Source: Kineococcus xinjiangensis (GTDB taxonomy: Bacteria > Actinomycetota > Actinomycetes > Actinomycetales > Kineococcaceae). Taken from it: a stretch of 64,000 nt of DNA. The stretch is taken from assembly GCF_002934625.1 (NCBI RefSeq), contig NZ_PTJD01000002.1, positions 124,001 to 188,000 of the forward strand, written 5' to 3'. Positions 24,047 to 30,913 of this stretch are shown piece by piece. The first letter of the stretch is position 1. Each line of letters starts with the position of its first letter. A program made the position numbers and the translations under genes. The notes beneath the pieces were generated by a model. It did no database searches. It was not told where the DNA came from and saw only the letters and a list, made by a program, of their open reading frames with translations.

Positions 24047-25221
24047 AGCACCTTGTGGAGCGCTTGGCGGGGAGTCTGCCATGACAGAGTCTGGCGGGGT
24101 CGGTCGTTGAGTTCCGCGGCGGTGGCGTCGAGGTCGGCTTGGGTGTGCCGGCTGAGGTCGCTGCCCTTGGGGTAGTACTGCCGCAGCAGCCCGTTGGTGT
24201 TTTCGTTCGAGCCTCGCTGCCAGGGGTGGTGGGGGTCGGCGAAGAACACCGGGCAGCCGGTGGCGATGGTGAATCCGGCGTGCGCGGCCATCTCGCTGCC
24301 GTTGTCCCAGGTCAGTGACCGCAGCAGGTGCGCGGGCAGGCGCTGGGCCAAGGTGGAGAGGACCTCGACGACAGCGTCGCTGCCGCGCCCGGCGGGCAGC
24401 TGACCCAGCAGGACGTAGCGGGTGCTGCGCTCGACGAGGGTGATGACGGCGCTGGCGTTGTTCTTCCCGATGATCAGGTCACCTTCCCAATGGCCGGGGA
24501 CGGCTCGATCCGCGGCCTCGGGTGGTCGGGTGGAGATGTTGAAGCCGGCTGCCCAAGGCCGGCGGGAGTGCACGACCCCGGCGACCTCGCTCTGGTGGCG
24601 GCGCACGGCCCGTCCGCTGCGCAGTGCGACCTGGCGGGTCAGCTCCGCCCGCAGATTGCCCCGGCCCTGGACGTAGATGGCCTGGTAGATCGTCTCGTGG
24701 GACACCTGCAGCTCCGGCTGGTCGGGGAAGTTCTCCCTCAACCATGCCGAGATCTGCTGCGGTGACCAGCGCCGGGCCAGCTTGTTGACCACCGTGCGGC
24801 GCAGCAGGGTGGAGGTGCCCACTCCCCACTGCGGGCACCAGCCCCGCCCCCGGCTGTTGGGCTCGAAGCCGAGCTTGCACCCGCGCGGGCGCCGGGCGCG
24901 GGCGTCGGCTCGGATCTGCGCCCGCCGGGCCTGGTATCCCCAGCGGTAGAGCCCGTCCCCGCCTCGCCGGGTGCGTCGACGCTCCAGACGCTCACGCAGC
25001 GCCCGGCCACCGTGCTTGGGCCCATGACGGGCACTGTTGTTGCGCTTGATCTCCCGCCAGACCGTGCTGCGGTCACGGCCCAACGCGGTCGCCATCTGCG
25101 GGATCGACCACCCCGCCACCCACCACGCCTCGATCCGCACCCGCTCCGACTCACCCAACCGCGCACCCGGCATCGGCATCGGCATCGGCATCGGCATCGG
25201 CATCGGCATCGGCATCGGCAC
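24028..25221 (-). CDS. IS30-family transposase
   Basis: 397 residues from GTG at 25221. The N-terminal helix-turn-helix (about 20-65; SIPQMATALGRDRSTVWREI) is followed by the IS30 DDE catalytic domain: GHWEGDLIIGK (first Asp, about residue 235), LTWDNGSEM (second Asp, about 300) and NENTNGLLRQYYPKG (Glu, about 335). The first residues are a Met-Pro dipeptide repeat encoded by eight perfect CATCGG hexamers on the plus strand; each unit supplies an ATG in frame, so the true start is ambiguous within the repeat. The conserved domain begins right after. Length otherwise matches the family. Confidence 0.93.
   Translation of the reverse strand: MPMPMPMPMPMPMPMPMPGARLGESERVRIEAWWVAGWSIPQMATALGRDRSTVWREIKRNNSARHGPKHGGRALRERLERRRTRRGGDGLYRWGYQARRAQIRADARARRPRGCKLGFEPNSRGRGWCPQWGVGTSTLLRRTVVNKLARRWSPQQISAWLRENFPDQPELQVSHETIYQAIYVQGRGNLRAELTRQVALRSGRAVRRHQSEVAGVVHSRRPWAAGFNISTRPPEAADRAVPGHWEGDLIIGKNNASAVITLVERSTRYVLLGQLPAGRGSDAVVEVLSTLAQRLPAHLLRSLTWDNGSEMAAHAGFTIATGCPVFFADPHHPWQRGSNENTNGLLRQYYPKGSDLSRHTQADLDATAAELNDRPRQTLSWQTPRQALHKVLVATAG
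25171..25220 (-). repeat. Hexanucleotide microsatellite at the transposase start
   Basis: Eight tandem CATCGG units plus CA. Read on the minus strand they give repeated ATGCCG (Met-Pro) codons in frame with the transposase. Confidence 0.95.
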
Positions 25222-25245
25222 ACCCTCCCAACCCCATCACCACGG

Positions 25246-25271
25246 CGTTGCAACAACCGGTTGAGACCGCG
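25246..25271. repeat. IS30 terminal inverted repeat, right
   Basis: Complement of 24021-24046 with one mismatch; followed by the duplicated AAG. Confidence 0.9.
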
Positions 25272-25330
25272 AAGGCGGATGTCCAGCGGCAACCATGATC
25301 GTGTTCCGCCGGGGTCTTGTGCGGGCGTGC
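25272..25330 (+). repeat. Island repeat copy D, right part
   Basis: AAGGCGGATGTCCAGCGGC then AACCATGATCGTG continues the copy begun at 24003; joined at the shared AAG it aligns with copies E and H. Its 3' half is divergent (TTCCGCCGGGGTCTTG instead of CTCAGCGCGGCGAAG). Confidence 0.75.
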
Positions 25331-25385
25331 GTGCTGACATCTGCGCGCCTCGCTAGGGGGCTGCCGCGCCTGAGAGAGTCGAGAC

Positions 25386-26438
25386 GTGGAGGCGGGTGCA
25401 GAGGCCGGTGTGCCGTTCGCGAGCCTGCTCGCCGGCGTGGTGGGTCTGGCTCCGTGGAGTGCCTGGCAGGGCGTGGGCAGCATGCTGACGCTGGAGTTCG
25501 GGGAACCGCAGCCGGAGGACGCGGCGGGGCACGCGCGGGGGAGCTGGTCGCTGTGGGTGCAGATGGCCTCGTGGCGGATCGAGGCCGGCCGGGAGCTGCT
25601 GGCGGGCTCGGAGGACTCCCGGGAGGTCATCGCCGAGGCGCTGGATCGCATTTGCGGCCGCCGGCTGACCGGCGTCAGCGCGGACGGGCCGGTGCTGGAT
25701 GCGACGTTCGACTTCGAGGGGGTGAGGTTGAAGACGTTCAGTATCTACGCCCACCCCGCCCAGGACGGTGAGCCGTACGACAACTGGATGTTCTTCTGCC
25801 CGGATCGTCGAGTCCTCGTGGTGGGGCAGGACGAGCGCTGGTCCTTGGACGCTTCCGACATGGTGGAGCAGTCGCTCGACCGTCCACGAGGCGGGCCCCA
25901 GGCCCAGTCCGGCGGGATGCAAGTCGGACACGCCGCTGCGGCGTCGGGCGTGGCGGTCCTGGGCGCGACCATGTCGCCGGCTCAGGCGCCCTTCGCCGAC
26001 TTGCTGCGCGGGGCGTTCGGGTTGCTGGCGGCGCAGGTGCATAGGCGCCGCCACGGTGCCCTCAGCCTGGAGCTGGTGGCCTCGAGGGGCGGAGCCGGTG
26101 GTGACGGTGAGGAGGATTGGTTCCTCATCGTCTGGGCCGCCTCCTGGCGCCTAGAGGAGAACGGTCAGATCCTGGCCGCTGAAGGGGACGAGGTGCCGGT
26201 CGTCGAGGCGGTCCTGACACGCCTGCAGGACCGGACGCTGACCGGCGTGAGCACAGACGGCCCCGCGCTGGACACGACCTTCGACTTCGGCGGGCTCCTC
26301 CTGCGCACGTTCAGCGTCTGCACCCGCCCCGACGGCGACCACAACATTGCGAGCTGGGCGGTGTACCGGCCCAGCGGTGACGTCGTCGTGATGAAGTACG
26401 CAGGGACGTGGCAGACCCAACCGTGCGACCCGGCATGA
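25386..26438 (+). CDS. Hypothetical protein with an internally duplicated domain, cassette 4
   Basis: 350 residues, soluble, not recognised. Two halves repeat: residues about 1-165 and 195-345 share SWRIEAGRELLAG / SWRLEENGQILAA, RLTGVSADGPVLDATFDFEG / TLTGVSTDGPALDTTFDFGG, and LKTFSIYAHP / LRTFSVCTRP. The linker between holds a Gly/Ala-rich stretch. Each half looks like a small alpha+beta domain. Such duplicated single-domain proteins are common among immunity proteins, but no toxin gene is adjacent. GTG at 25386 is the longest start. It lies between repeats D and E. Confidence 0.75.
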   Translation: MEAGAEAGVPFASLLAGVVGLAPWSAWQGVGSMLTLEFGEPQPEDAAGHARGSWSLWVQMASWRIEAGRELLAGSEDSREVIAEALDRICGRRLTGVSADGPVLDATFDFEGVRLKTFSIYAHPAQDGEPYDNWMFFCPDRRVLVVGQDERWSLDASDMVEQSLDRPRGGPQAQSGGMQVGHAAAASGVAVLGATMSPAQAPFADLLRGAFGLLAAQVHRRRHGALSLELVASRGGAGGDGEEDWFLIVWAASWRLEENGQILAAEGDEVPVVEAVLTRLQDRTLTGVSTDGPALDTTFDFGGLLLRTFSVCTRPDGDHNIASWAVYRPSGDVVVMKYAGTWQTQPCDPA

Positions 26439-26456
26439 CCCGCACAAGGACCCTGC

Positions 26457-26564
26457 GTGAGCACGGTTCGCCATCAGCGCCGAGCTGTCAGCCGTCGCCA
26501 ACGGCTGATCGACGAGCTGGCGGAGAAGAAGTGGCTCGAAGACCGCGGCGACTTGCAGGCATAG
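26457..26564 (+). CDS. Possible 35-residue small protein
   Basis: GTG at 26457 with AAGGA (26446-26450) at 6 nt spacing opens a 35-residue frame: basic N-half (VRHQRRAVSRRQRLI), acidic end (DELAEKKWLEDRGDLQA), predicted helical. It follows the duplicated-domain gene by 18 bp within the same cassette. Spacing, ribosome site and composition are the only support; chance in GC-rich DNA is not excluded. Confidence 0.3.
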   Translation: MSTVRHQRRAVSRRQRLIDELAEKKWLEDRGDLQA

Positions 26565-26576
26565 GAGCGGCTTGAC

Positions 26577-26655
26577 GATCGCTCGCTCATCGACAAAGTC
26601 GGACGTCCGCTGGCGACCCATGATCGCGCAGTGAGGGCGGCAAAGTCGGATGTTC
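26577..26655 (+). repeat. Island repeat copy E (full length)
   Basis: Full copy: CGCTCGCTCATCGACAAAGT, CGGACGTCCGCTGGCGACC, CATGATCGCGCAGTGAGGGC, GGCAAAGTCGGATGTTC. Outer arm ACGTCCG pairs with CGGATGT (one G-T pair); the inner arms pair imperfectly. Confidence 0.9.
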
Positions 26656-26666
26656 CGCCTGGTGGA

Positions 26667-27074
26667 TCAGTCGGTGACGAGGGTGCCCTGGTGGTAGAGC
26701 ACCTGCCATCCCGTCGCGGCGCGTCGCCACACCGTCACGCGTCGGCTGAGGCGCTGGTCCTGGCGCAGGGCGTAGGTGAGCAGGTAGGTGTCCCGGCCGA
26801 GGTCACGGCAGTGGAAGTCGGAGGTCTCCCACGGGTCCTCCCCGCCTGCGGCGTAGCGGCGCAGCAGAGCGTCCTTGACGAAGTCGCGGCTGTAGCGGCG
26901 GCCGGAGGCGCCGACCTCGAAGAAGTCGGGGGCCATCTGCTGCTCCAGGTCCTCGGCGCTTGTGCCCAGCTCGGGATGGTGGAAGAGCGGCTCCCGTGCC
27001 CGTAGCTCGGCCAGCACGGACAGGAGGGCTGGGTCCGTCGTCGGTAGCGGCTCAGCGTCGTTCACAGCGGCCAT
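26667..27074 (-). CDS. DUF4440/SnoaL-like protein, cassette 5
   Basis: 135 residues. Matches the NTF2-like DUF4440 pattern: an N-terminal helix (LLSVLAELRAREPLFHHPEL), MAPDFFEVGASGRRYSRDFV, then LLTYALRQDQRLSRRVTVWR and GWQVLYHQGTLV, which are the usual closing strands. These small cone-shaped proteins bind or convert small molecules, but specific roles are rarely known. ATG at 27074 lies inside repeat F (GCGCGATCATGG read on the minus strand), so the repeat supplies the start codon and likely the translation start region. The stop is 12 bp from repeat E. Confidence 0.8.
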   Translation of the reverse strand: MAAVNDAEPLPTTDPALLSVLAELRAREPLFHHPELGTSAEDLEQQMAPDFFEVGASGRRYSRDFVKDALLRRYAAGGEDPWETSDFHCRDLGRDTYLLTYALRQDQRLSRRVTVWRRAATGWQVLYHQGTLVTD

Positions 27075-27110
27075 GATCGCGCCTGACCAGCGGCGATTGC
27101 GGATGTTCGG
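27060..27110 (+). repeat. Island repeat copy F
   Basis: CAGCGGCCATGATCGCGCC, then TGACCAGCGGCGATTGCGGATGTTCGG. The left third of the consensus is missing. Overlaps the start of the DUF4440-like gene. Confidence 0.8.
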
Positions 27111-27175
27111 TCGTGACGCCGATGCGCGGGCGCCAGCACTACGCAGGTGCACGGTCGCGCTGGTTGAAGGGCTGG

Positions 27176-27502
27176 TCAGGGCCGTCCCAAGAGGCACAGC
27201 AGAAGCAGCGGCACACAGATGACCGCCTCCGGCACGGCCACCAGCAGCACGGTCACGCGGACGTTGGCTCGCTGCCTGAGGGCGATGGCGCCGGCAGCGG
27301 CGATGGGCGCGCAGACCGCGATGAGCGTCAGCGCCGTGGGGTGGTCACGGGCCGGGACCTCTGGATCCAGGACGAGCGGCAGCGTGGTCATGAAAGCGAT
27401 CGGCAGCGCGACCATGAGCAGGAGCAAGCCGCCGACGCCCGCACCCAGCATTGACGCCATGCGGGGCTGCCGGTGCTCGCGGCTCGTCTCTGCGTCTGTC
27501 AC
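27176..27502 (-). CDS. Small membrane protein, cassette 6
   Basis: 108 residues. Three hydrophobic segments (about 18-40, 55-75, 83-105) separated by short charged loops; the N-terminus is hydrophilic (TDAETSREHRQPR). Not recognised. GTG at 27502. It is the only gene between repeats F and G, with a 66-bp gap to copy F and 134 bp to copy G. Role unknown. Confidence 0.65.
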   Translation of the reverse strand: MTDAETSREHRQPRMASMLGAGVGGLLLLMVALPIAFMTTLPLVLDPEVPARDHPTALTLIAVCAPIAAAGAIALRQRANVRVTVLLVAVPEAVICVPLLLLCLLGRP

Positions 27503-27636
27503 GACACCTCTCCTCGGGGAGCTGCCTGGTGCTCAGCGCACCAACGGTAGGAGCTGTCGTCGTCACGACCCGTTCGATCAAGGCGATGAGCACTCGGCTG
27601 CCGCAGCATCGAGCGCGTACCTCCACCTGCCTGGCC

Positions 27637-27706
27637 GTTCATCGGCAAGCGCGTCACGGTGACCATCGTGATCGCGCACTCAGCGCGTCATGAGTGCGCG
27701 TGTCAG
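27637..27706 (+). repeat. Island repeat copy G
   Basis: GTTCATCGGCAAGCGCGTCA, CGGTGACCATCGTGATCGCG, CACTCAGCGCGTCATGAGTG, CGCGTGTCAG. The left end (TTCATCGGCAAG) matches the GCTCATCGACAAAG end of copy E. The stop codon of the VOC gene lies in its right edge. Confidence 0.8.
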
Positions 27707-28086
27707 GCGACGCAGAACTCGTTGCCCTCTGGGTCCAGCATCACGACGTGGCCCAGCTGCTGCTCGTAGCGCACCTCACGCACGGTGCTCGCGCCGATGG
27801 CGACCAGTCGCTCGACCGTGGCGTGGATGAGCTGCTCGCGCGCAGGCACGTCCCACGGAGGCTCACCGGCCACCCGCAGGTCGATGTGCATGCGGTTCTT
27901 CGCCGACTTCGCCTCCGGGACCCGCAGGAAGCTCAGGGCCGGCCCTTTGCCCTCGGGATCGATGATGGAGGCGCCGTCGGGCTCGTCGTAGCCGGGCTCG
28001 GGTTCGTAGCCCAGGGCCGTGGCCCAGAAGGCGGCCAGCCGGTGTGGGTCGGCGGCGTCGCATCCCAGCGTCCAGTGCATCCCCAT
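27703..28086 (-). CDS. VOC-superfamily (glyoxalase-like) protein, cassette 7
   Basis: 127 residues, a single VOC unit with two beta-alpha-beta-beta-beta modules: HWTLGCDAADPHRLAAFWATALGY, RMHIDLRV (metal-side His) and GHVVMLDPEGNEFCVA at the end. Such one-domain VOC proteins act on or bind varied small molecules and antibiotics; metal ligands would be the His of MHIDL and the Glu of GNEF. ATG at 28086 (MGMHW) with an alternative two codons later. The stop lies inside repeat G. The substrate cannot be inferred. Confidence 0.85.
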   Translation of the reverse strand: MGMHWTLGCDAADPHRLAAFWATALGYEPEPGYDEPDGASIIDPEGKGPALSFLRVPEAKSAKNRMHIDLRVAGEPPWDVPAREQLIHATVERLVAIGASTVREVRYEQQLGHVVMLDPEGNEFCVA

Positions 28087-28123
28087 GCAGCCACGCTAGC
28101 CAGGCCGGCGGCACCGCCTGGAT

Positions 28124-28200
28124 GCCGCGCTCATCGGCGGCTGAGGACGTCCAGCGGCCGCCATGATCGCGCACTCACCGCGGCAAAGGCGCGCGTTCTG
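28124..28200 (+). repeat. Island repeat copy H
   Basis: CCGCGCTCATCGGCGGCTGA, GGACGTCCAGCGGCCGCCAT, GATCGCGCACTCACCGCGGC, AAAGGCGCGCGTTCTG. Full length, with a variant terminal arm. Confidence 0.85.
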
Positions 28201-28259
28201 CTCCCATGATTGTTGACCTGGTTGTCGGTCAAGGATGGATGCATTGGGTGCTGCGCTGG

Positions 28260-29009
28260 TCAGCTCATGGATGGCGAGGCTGCGATGAGCAGGGCGATGG
28301 CGGCAAGGAGCGGCAGCCACAGCAAGGTCAGCAGCACCCTGTCCCGCCGGCGCTTCGCCCGGGTCGTGGCCGGATCTTGCAGCGGGTCCACGACCGGGTC
28401 CGCGCTGCGCACGGTGTAGGCGATGGCGCCCGCGATGAGCAGCAGGCCAGGGATGAACAAAGCCAGCGCGGGGACGTCGACGCTGACGAGCGGGCCCAGC
28501 AGCGACTGAACCACCAGGAGGCCGACGAACACCGCGACGGCGACTGCAACCCAGCCCCGTGCAGCGCCGCGGCGCTTGGCGGCCGAAGCGTCGAACGCCT
28601 GCGTGATCGCTGCGCCGACGACGGCGGGGATGATGAGGTCGGCCTCGGTCAGGGTCGCCAGCCCACCAGTCAGCAGAGCGCGCCCGCTGTCGTCCGTCCA
28701 GGCGATGCCCACCGCGCATGCGGTGAAGCCGACCCACCGCGCCAGCTTGGAGGCGCGGGAGGGTGCCGGCACGTCGGCGGTCAGGTCCGCGGCGTACTGC
28801 TGAGGTGTGCCGAAGGCTTCCGCGGGGTCCTCGCCGCTGGTGCGGAGGTGGTCCCGGATCTCGGCGAGGATCTCGCCGATGCGCCGTCCGGAGACGTCCC
28901 TCATCCGCAGCGCCACCACCAAGTCTTCGCAGTAGCGCTCGACCGTCTGAGGGGCGGCGGCGCGAGGGTCGGCACCGGGGTGGTGCTCAGGGGCGGTGGG
29001 CTTGCTCAT
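28260..29009 (-). CDS. HAAS-domain membrane protein, cassette 8 distal gene
   Basis: 249 residues. The N-terminal part (about 25-80: VERYCEDLVVALRMRDVSGR, IGEILAEIRDHLRTSGEDP, AFGTPQQYAADL) matches the HAAS signalling domain, an alpha-helical domain found with PadR regulators. About five membrane helices follow (100-245). Known HAAS-PadR pairs are thought to sense membrane stress or ligands and control their own operon. ATG at 29009 overlaps the PadR stop by 4 bp (ATGA), so the two form one transcription unit and a single cassette. Confidence 0.85.
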   Translation of the reverse strand: MSKPTAPEHHPGADPRAAAPQTVERYCEDLVVALRMRDVSGRRIGEILAEIRDHLRTSGEDPAEAFGTPQQYAADLTADVPAPSRASKLARWVGFTACAVGIAWTDDSGRALLTGGLATLTEADLIIPAVVGAAITQAFDASAAKRRGAARGWVAVAVAVFVGLLVVQSLLGPLVSVDVPALALFIPGLLLIAGAIAYTVRSADPVVDPLQDPATTRAKRRRDRVLLTLLWLPLLAAIALLIAASPSMS

Positions 29010-29374
29010 CGGGGGTCTCCGGTAGCGACGGCGTCGGGGATCAGGGTGGTGGTCAGGGAGGCGAAGGCGTGCCATCGCTCACCGTCGTCGTGCAGTCGTG
29101 CGCGTCCTTCCGGGGTGATCGCGTACCACTTGCGGCCGGGACCGGACTCGCCCTCTCGCCAGGTGGTCACGACGGCGCCGGTCTCTTCCAGTCGCGCCAG
29201 CAAGGGGTAGAGAGTGCCGCCCTTGACGCTGCCAAGGCCGGCTTCCTGCAGGTCGGCGCTGATCCGGTAGCCGTAGGTCTCGCCACGAGCGATGACCGCG
29301 AGGACGGCAAGGTCCAACACTCCGCGCAACCACTGCGCGGGCCAGGCATCGACAGCAGTGCTTGCGGTAGGCAC
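29006..29374 (-). CDS. PadR-family transcriptional regulator, cassette 8 proximal gene
   Basis: 122 residues. A PadR winged helix: LRGVLDLAVLAVIARGETYG, ISADLQEAGLGSVKGGTLYP, LLARLEETGAVVTTWREGES, GPGRKWYAITPEGRARL. The GTLYPLLARLEE recognition region is typical. PadR proteins are repressors that bind small molecules. GTG at 29374. It is coupled to the HAAS gene by an ATGA overlap. An inverted repeat lies 14 bp upstream of the start and is the likely autoregulatory site. Confidence 0.92.
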   Translation of the reverse strand: MPTASTAVDAWPAQWLRGVLDLAVLAVIARGETYGYRISADLQEAGLGSVKGGTLYPLLARLEETGAVVTTWREGESGPGRKWYAITPEGRARLHDDGERWHAFASLTTTLIPDAVATGDPR

Positions 29375-29387
29375 GAGATGATGGTGC

Positions 29388-29399
29388 AGCTATCTAGCT
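29388..29399 (-). promoter_or_regulatory. Possible PadR operator
   Basis: AGCTA-TC-TAGCT, a perfect 5-bp inverted repeat just upstream of the padR start, in an AT-richer patch (CTATCTAGCTAGGAAAG) unusual for this genome. Position supports autoregulation. Confidence 0.45.
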
Positions 29400-29467
29400 A
29401 GGAAAGCAACCTACTCACTCGAACGGGCTCGCGCGGCCCACCCCGGCATGCCGCGTCAGATGCACAC

Positions 29468-29543
29468 CGCTCGCTCTTCGACATGGGCGGACGTCCGCTG
29501 GCCGCCCATGATCGCGCCCTCAGCGCGGCGAAGTCGGATGTTT
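29468..29543 (+). repeat. Island repeat copy I (best-formed copy)
   Basis: CGCTCGCTCTTCGACATGGG, CGGACGTCCGCTGGCCGCCC, ATGATCGCGCCCTCAGCGCG, GCGAAGTCGGATGTTT. Outer arms ACGTCCG/CGGATGT and inner arms GCCGC/GCGGC pair, separated by 3 and 5 unpaired bases; the tip is about 19 nt. Confidence 0.92.
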
Positions 29544-29565
29544 GTGAGCTTGATGTCCTGGCTGG

Positions 29566-30183
29566 TCAGGGGGCGGGCCAGATCGGCTGTGCTCGGGCGG
29601 CGGCGTTGAGGAAGGGCTGGGCGTCCAGCTCGTGCACGGTCGTCTCGATGCCCTGGTCCAGCCATTGGCAGACCACCTTGAGCCGGCCCGCCGGCGGCAG
29701 CGGCCACATCCAGTAGTCCCGGTCGACCGAGCGGGAGCCACCGCCACCGCCACCGCCGTGGAGGATCGGGCGGTCCGGCTTCCGGAAGGGGGCCCCGGGA
29801 CCGTCGTCAGGTTGGTCGTCCCAGGGGGAGGGGTCGACGTTGGTGACGCGGCGGCCGTCGGCCAGCTCGAAGCCCCACTTCAGCCGCCCGGCGTGCCAGT
29901 CGGGCTCCATGTCGTGGGTGTAGGGACCGTCGAAGACTTCCGCGTTCAGGTCGCGGCGCCGCACCCGTCCGCGGACCCGCACGCCCAGGTTCATGGCCAG
30001 CCCGGTGGGAAAGGCACGCAAGCCGGTCAGCATGACCACTGTGGTCTCGGAGCGGCCGAGGACCAGCTCGACCGGGACGACCCCGGGGACCACGTCTTCC
30101 GGTGCGCTCTGCCACACCGGCTGCGGCGGGCTCTCCTCCACTTCGTCCTCAGCGGGGGTGGGCGGATCGGGGAAGAAGTCCAC
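29566..30183 (-). CDS. Hypothetical protein, cassette 9
   Basis: 205 residues, not recognised. An acidic Pro-rich N-terminus (FFPDPPTPAEDEVEESPPQP), then a beta-rich body (VPVELVLGRSETTVVMLTGL, MEPDWHAGRLKWGFELADGR), a seven-glycine run and a C-terminal YWMWPLPPAGRLKVVCQWLD block. The last block resembles the end of uncharacterised actinobacterial proteins of similar size. No signal peptide or helix. GTG at 30183 is chosen because AGGAGG lies about 8 nt upstream; ATG at 30204 has no such site. The stop lies 23 bp from repeat I. Confidence 0.65.
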   Translation of the reverse strand: MDFFPDPPTPAEDEVEESPPQPVWQSAPEDVVPGVVPVELVLGRSETTVVMLTGLRAFPTGLAMNLGVRVRGRVRRRDLNAEVFDGPYTHDMEPDWHAGRLKWGFELADGRRVTNVDPSPWDDQPDDGPGAPFRKPDRPILHGGGGGGGSRSVDRDYWMWPLPPAGRLKVVCQWLDQGIETTVHELDAQPFLNAAARAQPIWPAP

Positions 30184-30231
30184 GGGCGGTCCTCCTGGGC
30201 GCATCGACGCGGGGGTGCAGCATGCCGCACG

Positions 30232-30307
30232 CCATCCGCTCTTCGGCATGTGACTGCGCCGCCGACCGCCCAGGATCGCGCCCTGAGGGCGGCGTGTGCG
30301 GATGTCG
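30232..30307 (+). repeat. Island repeat copy J
   Basis: CCATCCGCTCTTCGGCATGT, GACTGCGCCGCCGACCGCCC, AGGATCGCGCCCTGAGGGCG, GCGTGTGCGGATGTCG. The left 40 bp are nearly identical to copy K and differ from other copies. Confidence 0.88.
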
Positions 30308-30331
30308 ACCGCGTGCTGCTTCTGGTCGTGA

Positions 30332-30907
30332 CTAGGCGGGGAGACGCCCCTGCCGGGGCGAGTGGTCGTTGGTGTCGAGGTCGTACCGGCGCTTGCTGAG
30401 CGTGGAGAGCCTGCTCTCACCCCCTTCGGTGAGGAAGACGAGGTCAACGCCACCGTTGAGCACGTGAATCCCTTCCGCGTCGTCGTCGAGGACGAGGCGG
30501 GGCTCGGCATGGCAGGTGAGCCCCGCCGCCGCCAAGGCGGTCAGCATCTCTGTGCGAGACAGCAAGCTGGGCTGGGTAGACGTGGCCCAGCCGGTCAGTG
30601 CGGTGGGCAAGGTCAGCTCTTCGCCCCAGGTCGGGATGGTGAAGGCGATCACCATGCCGTGGCAGATGAGGACTTCCAGGTCGTCCCAGTAGTGCAACCG
30701 GGGCCGCCAGCGGCGAGGTCGGGTCTGTCTCTGGCGGTCATGAGCGGGTCCCAGGATCTGCTCCAAAGGCTGCAGCGGCATGCCGCAGACCAGTGGGCCC
30801 AGGTGACCGCTGCGGCTGACCTGCAGGAGCAGGCTGAGCAGCGGTCTGGCCTCGACGACGCTCGGTCGGTAGGGCGTGGAGTCCGTCGTCACGCCTCTAG
30901 TGTCCAC
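30332..30907 (-). CDS. Hypothetical immunity-like protein, cassette 10
   Basis: 191 residues from GTG at 30907 (GTG at 30892 is an alternative). The pattern LGPLVCGMPLQPLEQILGP, then LHYWDDLEVLICHGMVIAFT, then TEMLTALAAAGLTCHAEPRL and GIHVLNGGVDLVFLTEGG resembles small domains common in immunity and lipoprotein families where a G-M-x-x-x-E-x-x-x-L-G-x-P motif precedes beta strands. Soluble, no signal. No toxin gene is adjacent, so immunity is only a resemblance. It lies between repeats J and K, starting 7 bp from K. Confidence 0.6.
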   Translation of the reverse strand: MDTRGVTTDSTPYRPSVVEARPLLSLLLQVSRSGHLGPLVCGMPLQPLEQILGPAHDRQRQTRPRRWRPRLHYWDDLEVLICHGMVIAFTIPTWGEELTLPTALTGWATSTQPSLLSRTEMLTALAAAGLTCHAEPRLVLDDDAEGIHVLNGGVDLVFLTEGGESRLSTLSKRRYDLDTNDHSPRQGRLPA

Positions 30908-30913
30908 ACCCCA

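Larger units (their letters stand above)
24021..25271 (-). mobile_element. IS30-family insertion sequence
   Basis: 1251 bp bounded by 26-bp inverted repeats that differ at one base (CGCGGTCTCAACCGGCTGTT... at 24021-24046 and its complement at 25246-25271). AAG directly precedes the left end (24018-24020) and directly follows the right end (25272-25274), a 3-bp target duplication as expected for IS30 elements. One transposase gene fills it. The element lies inside a copy of the island repeat. The intact ends and open transposase frame suggest recent insertion. Confidence 0.9.
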
